64,000 nt of DNA from Maribacter sp. 4G9 (GTDB lineage: Bacteria > Bacteroidota > Bacteroidia > Flavobacteriales > Flavobacteriaceae). Positions 46,593 through 53,396 of the stretch are shown here, one piece after another. Location: NCBI RefSeq assembly GCF_002742265.1, contig NZ_MDGL01000156.1, positions 62,001 through 126,000 of the forward strand, in the 5' to 3' direction. The position numbers and the translations under genes are program-made. How positions within the stretch are numbered: the stretch's first letter is position 1; the number at the start of each line of letters is the position of its first letter. The notes beneath the pieces are model-generated. The model searched no databases, was not told the DNA's origin, and saw nothing but the letters and a program-made list of their open reading frames with translations.

Positions 46593-46625
46593 ATTTTAGT
46601 TTCTGAAAAAAATCGAAACTAAAAT
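46593..46625 (-). repeat. Inverted repeat upstream of the histidine kinase gene
   Basis: ATTTTAGTTTC, 11 nt, GAAACTAAAAT: a perfect 11-bp inverted repeat ending 37 bp before the kinase start. A TATATTTA box, one mismatch to TAnnTTTG, lies between it and the ATG on the minus strand, so the repeat overlaps the expected -33 region and could be an operator. Confidence 0.55.
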
Positions 46626-46780
46626 AATATTTGAATTACCAAAACCATAATGAACTTTATAATTGCTATCATTGGTGTATTCTTTTATAGGTATAAAAAT
46701 AGAATTCGTGTTTTACAATTTAAACCGATTTATGAAGAGCGGTAAAATTGTTTTGTTGAGTGGTTTCCCAAATGCCAAAA

Positions 46781-47110
46781 TTAGTTTTTCGCCACGTTAC
46801 AGTTGGAAAATGTTAGTTGTTGGCCTCCTTCAAAATCGATGATAATGAATGCATTATTACAGAATCCCTTCTTTTCAAAATCCTCTAACAAGACCGCTGT
46901 AAGGGTATCAAAATCATAATCAGGGCAATCACCGGCCAAAAACTCATAGCGTGCACCGGAACTATTGGGGCTATCCTTGGAAAACGTAATTCCAAAACTT
47001 GATAAGCTCAACTCCACGTTGGAACAATTACTTTGCTTTTGTATACTGGCCTTTAACCCATCGATATCCTTATGGTTCCCTGAACAAGATGTAAGGACTA
47101 TCATAATCAC
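46781..47110 (-). CDS. Small lipoprotein with interrupted signal peptide
   Basis: From the GTG at 47110 the frame gives 109 aa (MIMIVLTSCSGNHKDIDG, lipobox LTSC), a signal peptide far too short and lacking a basic N-region. Reading the same frame upstream gives ATG at 47140 and MKNFLKGLS, then TAA (47111-47113), then VIMIVLTSC. The intact ancestor was therefore probably a lipoprotein starting at 47140. The stop lies in a perfect 14-bp palindrome. The mature part has four Cys (NCSNVELSL, AGDCPDYDFD, KGFCNNAF, FSNCNVAKN), no family recognised. Either a recent pseudogene, a recoded or reinitiating gene, or a sequencing error. Confidence 0.6.
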   Translation of the reverse strand: MIMIVLTSCSGNHKDIDGLKASIQKQSNCSNVELSLSSFGITFSKDSPNSSGARYEFLAGDCPDYDFDTLTAVLLEDFEKKGFCNNAFIIIDFEGGQQLTFSNCNVAKN

Positions 47111-47124
47111 TTATGATAGTCCTT
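47093..47124. repeat. Perfect 14-bp palindrome with 4-nt loop
   Basis: AAGGACTATCATAA, TCAC, TTATGATAGTCCTT on the plus strand. It covers the signal-peptide codons of the small lipoprotein gene, including its in-frame stop and the downstream GTG and ATG codons. A T/A-rich run follows on the plus strand. Confidence 0.85.
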
Positions 47125-47167
47125 TTAAAAAATTTTTCATAGGTACTGCTTTAATGTTCTTTTTGGA

Positions 47168-47365
47168 TTAACCTATGACACTTTCGGTTTCCTTTTTCAC
47201 GTTTCCCTTATTCAATAGGGACACTCCCATGAGGGTTAAACCGGCGTATAAAGGAAAAAAGTAGTTTATCAAGTTTAAATCCCTTAAGGCCCCTATCAAG
47301 GATACCAATACGGTTATAGTTCCAATAGCTAATACAGTTACTTTTGTTTTGTCGATTGTTTTCAT
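47168..47365 (-). CDS. Small two-helix membrane protein
   Basis: A 65-aa protein with two hydrophobic segments (VTVLAIGTITVLVSLIGAL and YFFPLYAGLTLMGVSLL) and a basic/acidic C-terminal tail ending ETESVIG. No family recognised. It precedes the interrupted lipoprotein by 57 bp on the same strand, and upstream carries a long leader with a hairpin and two LytTR-type repeats, so it may be part of the LytTR regulon. Confidence 0.65.
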   Translation of the reverse strand: MKTIDKTKVTVLAIGTITVLVSLIGALRDLNLINYFFPLYAGLTLMGVSLLNKGNVKKETESVIG

Positions 47366-47408
47366 GTGTTTGTTTGTTTTTTGAATTGTTACATGTAGCC
47401 TTTGATAA

Positions 47409-47449
47409 TTAAAATAATCCTTGTTTTGAATTATTAAGGATTATTTTAA
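47409..47449 (-). repeat. 14-bp perfect inverted repeat in the leader of the small membrane gene
   Basis: TTAAAATAATCCTT (47409-47422), 13-nt loop, AAGGATTATTTTAA (47436-47449). It ends 44 bp before the ATG of the 65-aa membrane protein. The stop codon of a 7-residue frame on the same strand lies inside its first arm. Confidence 0.7.
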
Positions 47450-47537
47450 ATATGTCGGTTTCATGATGTTGTTTTTTAATTGTTAGTAATACGATGTAAA
47501 ACTAGGGAGCTATTTGGAGGAAACTAAAAGGTTTATG

Positions 47538-47567
47538 ACGAACGGTAGAAAGACATGACCGAACGGA
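47538..47567 (-). promoter_or_regulatory. Predicted LytTR binding site (two direct repeats)
   Basis: On the minus strand TCCGTTCGG (47559-47567) and ACCGTTCGT (47538-47546) both match the published LytTR half-site pattern [TA][AC][CA]GTTN[AG][TG] at every position. They are separated by exactly 12 bp, the spacing expected for a LytTR dimer on one DNA face. The site lies about 170 bp upstream of the small membrane protein and about 2 kb from the LytTR regulator gene. Confidence 0.65.
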
Positions 47568-47630
47568 AGTTTTTCCTAACTAAATTGTAATGTATTGATA
47601 ATCAATTTTTTATATTGATTTTTTTCAAAT

Positions 47631-47660
47631 AAAACCTATGCTAAAAGCCCTTAGCATGGG
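47631..47660 (-). terminator. Probable terminator of the DUF4136 gene
   Basis: On the minus strand CCCATGCTAA, a 6-nt loop and TTAGCATAGG form a stem of nine pairs plus one mismatch or wobble, followed by TTTTATTTG. It lies 47 bp past the DUF4136 stop. Confidence 0.65.
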
Positions 47661-47707
47661 GTCTGGCAGGGAAAATAGGGGTATTTGGAAAAGTGCTTTT
47701 AAGAAGG

Positions 47708-48235
47708 TTATTTCCTAGTTTTGGGCGGGTATCTTTCAAATATTTTAGCAACCAGTTCTTGCATTTTTTCTTCTTTTATGGTGGGTGGGGCACCCTCTTT
47801 ATATGGCTGTGTACCTATGGCCTGCCAAACCAATACATCCTTTCTGGCATCGATGAAGTTAATTTCAATTTCCCGAGTAAGATTGGGACTCCCAACAGGA
47901 ATCCCCACGGATACACCACCACCAAGGCCCCCATTGCCACCACCAAGTCCAACGCCAATGGTTTTACCTGATTGGCCTTCAAAAATCAAGCTTTTTACAT
48001 CTATTAGGATGTCTGGTTCTTCAGAAAATTTTAAGCCCTTGGATTGGAGTGTTATATCCATGGCCCTAAAGAAGCGTTTTTCGTCCAGTTCTGGAATACC
48101 GGTCTGCATATCCCCAAAATAATTATAGGTGTTATAGCCGGAAAAATCCGATTCCCGCTCAAAATCATAGTTAACTTTTATTGTGCTGCACGATACAAAA
48201 AGTACCATCAGCACTAGTATATTTAAATATTTCAT
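47708..48235 (-). CDS. DUF4136-family lipoprotein
   Basis: A 175-aa protein with lipoprotein signal MKYLNILVLMVLFVSCS (lipobox FVSC). The mature start VNYDFERESDFSGYNTYNYF and the DEKRFFRAMDITLQSKGLKF segment are typical of DUF4136 proteins, which have no established biochemical role. A glycine-rich stretch (about 97-117, VGLGGGNGGLGGGVSVGIP) precedes the terminal EEKMQELVAKIFERYPP. Single-gene unit with its own terminator. Confidence 0.85.
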   Translation of the reverse strand: MKYLNILVLMVLFVSCSTIKVNYDFERESDFSGYNTYNYFGDMQTGIPELDEKRFFRAMDITLQSKGLKFSEEPDILIDVKSLIFEGQSGKTIGVGLGGGNGGLGGGVSVGIPVGSPNLTREIEINFIDARKDVLVWQAIGTQPYKEGAPPTIKEEKMQELVAKIFERYPPKTRK

Positions 48236-48356
48236 CCTGAATATTTTACTCGATAATCGAGATTTGAATGCTCCGAAACTTACCTCTCATTCAAACTTTT
48301 GTTCCCTTGAATGCTTTGTGTGCTTGCTTCGAAGTTACCTTAAGATAGTAAAAAAA

Positions 48357-49067
48357 TCAATCCTCCTCTTTCTTGTCCACACTTTTTGTAAGCGCAGAGG
48401 AAATAATTCCGGTTGGAATCGCCACGATACCCAAACCGATCATCAGAATAAAAAAAGTAAAGATCCTACCACCTACCGTTATTGGGTACACATCCCCATA
48501 ACCAACCGTAGTAAGTGTTATGATGGCCCACCACAGGCTATCAAAAACCGAAGAAAAATGCTCTGGCTGGGCCTGATTCTCAAAATAATAGATTCCCACC
48601 GCGGAAAAGTAGATCAAGATAAGCGTAACAAACAGAAATAGTAAAATTTCCTCCTTGGCCAGTACAATAGCCCTGGTGAAATGTTTTATGGCCCTATTAT
48701 AGCGCATTAATTTTAGCATTCTGAACAGGCGAAGGAACCTCAAAGCCCTTAATGACCTAAGGTCGACACCTAGGGCAAGGTAAAAAGGCAAAATTGCCAA
48801 GAAATCTATAATGCCAAAAAAGCTGAAAATGAACTTGGTTTTTTTATCGGCTACATAAATACGTAACAGATATTCCAAAGTGAAGACTATCACACAGAAA
48901 ATCTCGATGCCCCGTAGTAAACTCCTCGTTTTGGGCTCCAAATCAGGAACGGTCTCAAAGGAAAAGGAGACAATGGAAACAAAGATTAAAATTTGGATGA
49001 AGTAGCCGAAAAACCGACTCTTTGGATTATCATTCAACTCAACAATATTTTTTAGATACTGTTTCAT
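48357..49067 (-). CDS. Voltage-gated-type potassium channel
   Basis: Six-helix cation channel (236 aa) of the inner membrane. The S4-like helix has regularly spaced Arg (RSLRALRFLRLFRMLKLMRY). The pore has WWAIITLTTVGYGDVYPITV with the K+ filter TTVGYGD. No cytoplasmic RCK domain follows; it ends in a short charged tail (KSVDKKEED). Predicted role in K+ flux and membrane potential. Confidence 0.9.
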   Translation of the reverse strand: MKQYLKNIVELNDNPKSRFFGYFIQILIFVSIVSFSFETVPDLEPKTRSLLRGIEIFCVIVFTLEYLLRIYVADKKTKFIFSFFGIIDFLAILPFYLALGVDLRSLRALRFLRLFRMLKLMRYNRAIKHFTRAIVLAKEEILLFLFVTLILIYFSAVGIYYFENQAQPEHFSSVFDSLWWAIITLTTVGYGDVYPITVGGRIFTFFILMIGLGIVAIPTGIISSALTKSVDKKEED

Positions 49068-49166
49068 CTTTGAAAATTTATTGTTTATTAAGCATCAGAT
49101 GTAATTCTTCGACAATAATTCTGGTAGAAATCAACAGAAATTGGCTCATTTCAACAAATAAATGTT

Positions 49167-50168
49167 TTAATCGTTCAACATTTGCCAAAGCTTGTCCTTG
49201 AGTTCCGTGATGCCCATTTGTGCTACGGAGGATATAAACATGTAAGGGGTTCCCTTGAAATCCACATCCAATTCCTGTTTCATTTCGTCCATCAATTCGG
49301 CATCCAACATGTCACATTTTGAAATGGCGATGAGTCGTTCCTTGTGCAACATTTCTGGATTATATCTTCTTAGTTCATCCAATAAAATGGCATACTCCTG
49401 ACTGATGTCCTTGCTATCGGCAGGAATCAAAAATAATAAGGTAGCATTTCGTTCTATATGTCGTAAGAAATAATGTCCCAGACCCTTTCCCTCGGCGGCA
49501 CCTTCTATGATACCCGGAATATCTGCCATGACGAAACTTTGAAAATCCCGGTATTCCACGATTCCCAAATTGGGTTTAAGCGTGGTGAACTCATAATCGG
49601 CGATTTTGGGCTTTGCCGAAGTTATCACGGAAAGTAAAGTGGATTTTCCCGCGTTTGGAAAACCTACCAGCCCCACATCCGCCAGAATCTTCAGTTCCAA
49701 AAGAAAATACCCCTCCTGCCCGGCAATCCCTGGCTGGGCATATCTAGGCGTTTGGTTGGTGGATGTCTTAAAATGCCAGTTTCCGAGTCCGCCCATACCG
49801 CCTTCCAAGGCAATTTTCTCCTCGCCATGTTCCGTTATCTCGAAGAGAACCTCATCGGTATCAGGGTCCTTTACCACAGTCCCCAGGGGTACGTCCAAAT
49901 ATACATCTGCACCATCTGCACCGGTACTTCTGTTTTTGCTCCCATGCTCCCCATGACCGGCCTTAAAATGTTTTTTGAATTTGAAATTCACCAAGGTCCA
50001 AAGATTCTCGTTACCCCTGATGATGACATGACCTCCACGTCCACCGTCCCCTCCATCCGGACCTCCTTTGGCCACATATTTCTCGCGATGAAGGTGCATG
50101 GATCCCTTACCTCCGTTGCCTGATGCCAAGTGCACTTTTACATAGTCTACAAAATTACCTTCGGTCAT
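49167..50168 (-). CDS. obgE: Obg GTPase
   Basis: Ribosome-associated GTPase (333 aa) acting in late 50S assembly and stress control. The glycine-rich Obg domain (1-155) includes [20 protein letters not shown] and [10 protein letters not shown]. The G domain has [15 protein letters not shown] (P-loop), [17 protein letters not shown] and SKCDMLD. No C-terminal extension. A TAGCTTTG box (minus strand, 50196-50203) lies 28 bp upstream and may be its promoter. Confidence 0.96.
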   Translation of the reverse strand: MTEGNFVDYVKVHLASGNGGKGSMHLHREKYVAKGGPDGGDGGRGGHVIIRGNENLWTLVNFKFKKHFKAGHGEHGSKNRSTGADGADVYLDVPLGTVVKDPDTDEVLFEITEHGEEKIALEGGMGGLGNWHFKTSTNQTPRYAQPGIAGQEGYFLLELKILADVGLVGFPNAGKSTLLSVITSAKPKIADYEFTTLKPNLGIVEYRDFQSFVMADIPGIIEGAAEGKGLGHYFLRHIERNATLLFLIPADSKDISQEYAILLDELRRYNPEMLHKERLIAISKCDMLDAELMDEMKQELDVDFKGTPYMFISSVAQMGITELKDKLWQMLND

Positions 50169-50235
50169 CTTAAATGGATTAATTTAAATTGAGTACAAAG
50201 CTACACAATTAAGAAGGAAGGAAGGACAAAGGATT

Positions 50236-50373
50236 TTATGACAAAGGATCATAAAAATAAAACAGATATACCAAATAGCCTATAGCAATAAGTATCATTG
50301 CAAGCATGGAACCGCAACCAATAAAAAAACAGCTTTTGAGCGCGTCTTTTGGTCTTATGACCTCCTCTGCCAT
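50236..50373 (-). CDS. 45-residue single-pass membrane protein
   Basis: An ATG-initiated frame of 45 codons between hpt-adk and obgE. It starts MAEEVIRPKDALKSCFF and continues with a 25-residue hydrophobic segment (about 16-40, containing IGCGSMLAMILIAIGYLVY), ending YFYDPLS. The acidic-basic N-terminus followed by a clean transmembrane helix and the tight fit of the gap argue that it is real. Function unknown; no homologue can be named from memory. Confidence 0.55.
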   Translation of the reverse strand: MAEEVIRPKDALKSCFFIGCGSMLAMILIAIGYLVYLFYFYDPLS

Positions 50374-50427
50374 TTGGTATCTATTTTTATTCCCGATTTA
50401 ATCGAGAGAAATCCTAAAAAATGGTCG

Positions 50428-51534
50428 TTATAATGAATCTATGACCTTTGTCAAGCGTTGGGTAATCTCATCGATGCTTCCAATTCCATTAACGCTATGA
50501 AATTTATGTTGCTCCTCATAGTAATCTTTTAAAGGTGCCGTCTTTGAACTGTATTCCTCAAACCTGTTCCTAATTTTGGATACATCTTGATCATCAGACC
50601 TACCGCTATTCTTCCCTCTTTCCAAAAGGCGCTCTATAAGGATATCATCGTTTGCTTCCAGCGCTATGGTGGCATCCACTTTCATATCCTTGGATTCCAA
50701 GAAGTTATCCAAGGCTTCCGCCTGTGCGGTTGTTCGAGGAAAACCGTCGAAAATAAATCCATCGGCATCCGGATTTTTATCCACTTCGTCCTCCAGCATT
50801 TTTATGGTTACCTCATCGGGCACCAATTCGCCTTTATCAATATAGGATTTTGCCAAGGTTCCCAATTCCGTACCGTTTTTAATATTATATCGGAACACAT
50901 CTCCCGTAGAAATATGTTTCAGATTATACTTCTCCTTTAAAAATTGGGCTTGTGTGCCCTTGCCCGCCCCTGGTTTTCCAAACAGTACAAGATTGATCAT
51001 ATATTTTTGGTTTAATTGGTATACTTCCCTAAGATTCCTTCCTAATTCCTTGTAATCCAGCCCATACCCTACTATAAATTTATCCGGAATCTCAAGCCCT
51101 ACATAATCGATGGCATATTCGCCATTATAGACTTCTGCTTTATAAAATAGGCTCGCAATCTTAAATTCCTTGACCTTGGTATTGCTGAACAAATGCACCA
51201 GTTTTTGCAGTGTGCGTCCTGTATCGATGATATCCTCCAAAATAATGATACTGCGACCTTCAATATTGTCCGGCACATCCAACAAGGTTTCCACGATACC
51301 TGTAGAGGTAAGCCCTTGGTAGGAGCTTAATTTAACGAACGAGACTTCACATGAATGGGGATACTCCTTTAGAAAATCAGATACAAACATAAAGGCCCCG
51401 TTGAGAACCCCTACAAAAATGGGCGTATCGTCCTTGTAGTCCACGGCAATTTCCTGTGCCATTCGCTGAATGGCCCCCAGGATTTGCTTTTCACTAAGAA
51501 AAGGTTTGAAATATTTGTCGTGTAACCGTATCAA
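50428..51534 (-). CDS. Hypoxanthine phosphoribosyltransferase-adenylate kinase fusion
   Basis: Single frame of 368 aa joining two nucleotide enzymes. Residues 1-178 are an HPRT-type phosphoribosyltransferase with the PRPP loop ILEDIIDTGRTL (99-110) and FVGVLNGAFMF. Residues 179-368 are adenylate kinase: P-loop FGKPGAGKGTQ (185-195), HISTGDVFR, FDGFPRTTAQAEAL and a short LID (ERGKNSGRSDDQD) without zinc Cys. The kinase begins at Met179, so an internal start could also yield free kinase. It would couple purine salvage (hypoxanthine or guanine to nucleotide) with AMP phosphorylation. adk is absent from its common place after secY. Confidence 0.93.
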   Translation of the reverse strand: MIRLHDKYFKPFLSEKQILGAIQRMAQEIAVDYKDDTPIFVGVLNGAFMFVSDFLKEYPHSCEVSFVKLSSYQGLTSTGIVETLLDVPDNIEGRSIIILEDIIDTGRTLQKLVHLFSNTKVKEFKIASLFYKAEVYNGEYAIDYVGLEIPDKFIVGYGLDYKELGRNLREVYQLNQKYMINLVLFGKPGAGKGTQAQFLKEKYNLKHISTGDVFRYNIKNGTELGTLAKSYIDKGELVPDEVTIKMLEDEVDKNPDADGFIFDGFPRTTAQAEALDNFLESKDMKVDATIALEANDDILIERLLERGKNSGRSDDQDVSKIRNRFEEYSSKTAPLKDYYEEQHKFHSVNGIGSIDEITQRLTKVIDSL

Positions 51535-51634
51535 TTTAAAAAATTAGTAAGGTTGGCAAATATAGGGTTTTGAGGTGTGTTTTTGAATATCGGGGAATCA
51601 GATTCTAAGATTTAAGCGTATTTTTGCAGTGCGT

Positions 51635-52789
51635 ATGAACTATTTTTCTTCTGATTTTAAACTAGGAATCCTTGGAGGGGGCCAACTGGGCAAAATGATG
51701 CTCTATGAGACCCGAAAGTGGGATGTCTGGACCAAGGTTTTGGATGCCTCACCAGAGGCTCCCTGTAAAATTTCATGTGACCAATTTGTCCAAGGCGAAT
51801 TGCTTGACTTTGAAACGGTCTATAATTTTGGCCAAGGCTTGGACGTCCTTACCATAGAAATCGAAAATGTAAACCTAGATGCTTTGGAGCGTTTGGAAAA
51901 GGAGGGTTTAAAAGTATTTCCTCAGCCCAGAGCGTTACGTATAATCCAAAATAAGGCCAAACAGAAGCTTTTTTATGTGGACCATGATATCCCCACTTCA
52001 GAATTTCAACGTTTTGCCTATTTGAGCGAAATTGAGGACAGCATCAACAATGGCGGATTGAAACTACCCTTTGTATGGAAAGTGGCTCAATTTGGCTATG
52101 ATGGTCAAGGTGTAAAAGTGGTTAGGTCGCTTGCCGACCTTCAAGGCCTGCCCACAGGAGAGTGTATCGCTGAAACGATGATTCCCTTCAAAAACGAACT
52201 GGCGGTCATTGTTGCACGGAATTCAAAGGGCGAAACAAAGACCTACCCTGTCGTGGAAATGGAATTTCACCCCGAAGCCAACCAAGTGGAATACGTTATC
52301 TGCCCGGCAAGAATCGATGATAAAGTTGCGACCAAGGCAAGGGAACTTGCGTTACATGTTGCTGAAAAAATTGGCCTTACGGGTTTATTGGCCGTGGAGA
52401 TGTTCCAGACCCAAGACGATCAAATACTGGTCAACGAAGTAGCCCCAAGACCCCACAATAGCGGACATTACAGTATTGAAGCAAGCTTTACGAACCAATT
52501 TGAACAACACATTCGCTGCATCCTGAACTTACCTTTGGGCGCTACGGAAAGTAAAGTTGCAGGTATCATGGTGAATTTGGTAGGTGCCGAAGGCCATACC
52601 GGCGATGTGGTGTATGAAAACATGGAGGACATTTTAAAACTTGAGGGTGTTACGCCCCACATCTATGGAAAAAAACAGACGAGGCCTTTCCGAAAAATGG
52701 GCCATGTGACCATAGTGAACCCAGATATTGACCAAGCCAGAAAAACAGCGCAACAGGTAAAGGAAACAATTAAAGTAATCAGTAAATAA
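51635..52789 (+). CDS. purK: N5-carboxyaminoimidazole ribonucleotide synthase
   Basis: ATP-grasp enzyme (384 aa) of de novo purine synthesis that carboxylates AIR at N5 using ATP and bicarbonate. The N-terminal fold has LGILGGGQLGKMMLYE; ATP-grasp features are FVWKVAQFGYDGQGVKVV and the metal-binding VNEVAPRPHNSGHYSIEA. The ATG at 51635 is preferred over the GTG at 51629. A TATTTTTG box (51619-51626) ends 8 bp before it, implying a very short leader. purE follows after 3 bp. Confidence 0.95.
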   Translation: MNYFSSDFKLGILGGGQLGKMMLYETRKWDVWTKVLDASPEAPCKISCDQFVQGELLDFETVYNFGQGLDVLTIEIENVNLDALERLEKEGLKVFPQPRALRIIQNKAKQKLFYVDHDIPTSEFQRFAYLSEIEDSINNGGLKLPFVWKVAQFGYDGQGVKVVRSLADLQGLPTGECIAETMIPFKNELAVIVARNSKGETKTYPVVEMEFHPEANQVEYVICPARIDDKVATKARELALHVAEKIGLTGLLAVEMFQTQDDQILVNEVAPRPHNSGHYSIEASFTNQFEQHIRCILNLPLGATESKVAGIMVNLVGAEGHTGDVVYENMEDILKLEGVTPHIYGKKQTRPFRKMGHVTIVNPDIDQARKTAQQVKETIKVISK

Positions 52790-52792
52790 GTT

Positions 52793-53281
52793 ATGAGTAA
52801 AGTAGCCGTAGTAATGGGAAGTACCAGCGACCTTCCGGTAATGCAGGACGCCATAGATATACTAAATGGTTTTGATATTGAAGTGGATGTGGATATCGTT
52901 TCCGCCCACAGAACTCCGGAAAAACTGTTCGACTTCAGTAAAAACGCCCACAAAAATGGCTACTCAGTGATAATTGCGGGCGCAGGTGGCGCAGCGCACT
53001 TACCGGGTATGGTCGCTTCCATGTCCCCTTTACCGGTCATAGGTGTGCCCGTAAAAAGCAGCAACTCAATAGATGGTTGGGATTCAATATTATCGATTCT
53101 TCAAATGCCGGGTGGCGTCCCCGTTGCCACGGTAGCCCTAAATGGTGCCAAAAATGCCGGAATCCTCGCAGCCCAGATTATAGGCAGTTCGGACAAATGC
53201 GTTCTGGACAAAATCATCCTGTATAAAGAAGGCCTGAAACAAAAGGTAATCGAGGGAGCCAAATCCGTGAATGGTAAATAG
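52793..53281 (+). CDS. purE: N5-CAIR mutase, class I PurE
   Basis: Catalyses rearrangement of N5-CAIR to CAIR, the step after PurK (162 aa). Motifs are VVMGSTSDLPVMQDA, DIVSAHRTPEKLFDF with the catalytic His, GAGGAAHLPGM and LQMPGGVPVATVALNGAKNAG. Its TAG stop is also the first triplet of an 8-copy heptanucleotide tract, so the repeat begins within the gene's last codon. Confidence 0.96.
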   Translation: MSKVAVVMGSTSDLPVMQDAIDILNGFDIEVDVDIVSAHRTPEKLFDFSKNAHKNGYSVIIAGAGGAAHLPGMVASMSPLPVIGVPVKSSNSIDGWDSILSILQMPGGVPVATVALNGAKNAGILAAQIIGSSDKCVLDKIILYKEGLKQKVIEGAKSVNGK

Positions 53282-53337
53282 TTGTTAGTTGTTAGTTGTT
53301 AGTTGTTAGTTGTTAGTTGTTAGTTGTTAGTTGTTAG
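53279..53337. repeat. (TAGTTGT)8 heptanucleotide tandem repeat
   Basis: Eight perfect copies of TAGTTGT plus a partial TAG, starting at the purE stop codon. The unit contains TAG, so each plus-strand frame is closed within three units. It lies 59 bp before the M3 peptidase ATG. A perfect 7-bp microsatellite of this length is prone to slippage. Confidence 0.95.
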
Positions 53338-53396
53338 TAAAAAACAAACTTTCCGTCAGTGAAATCAAGAAAACTGAAAAAATAGTAAAACAAAGA

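Larger units (their letters stand above)
47366..47707. other. Regulatory-looking intergenic region
   Basis: A 342-bp gap with no substantial gene. From right to left it holds a terminator for the DUF4136 gene (47631-47660), two LytTR-consensus repeats (47538-47567), a TAGTTTTA box about 50 bp further on, a 7-codon frame MKPTYLK (47441-47464) and a 14-bp stem hairpin (47409-47449) before the small membrane protein gene. Confidence 0.6.

Noticed and set aside
48249-48261. CTCGAT-A-ATCGAG palindrome upstream of the DUF4136 gene
   Set aside because: Short, common by chance, and without a positional relation to a promoter box that I could find.
53331-53396. TTG start of the M3 peptidase within the heptanucleotide tract
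   Set aside because: The extra 22 residues are Lys-rich and not family-like; the ATG at 53397 gives the expected N-terminus.
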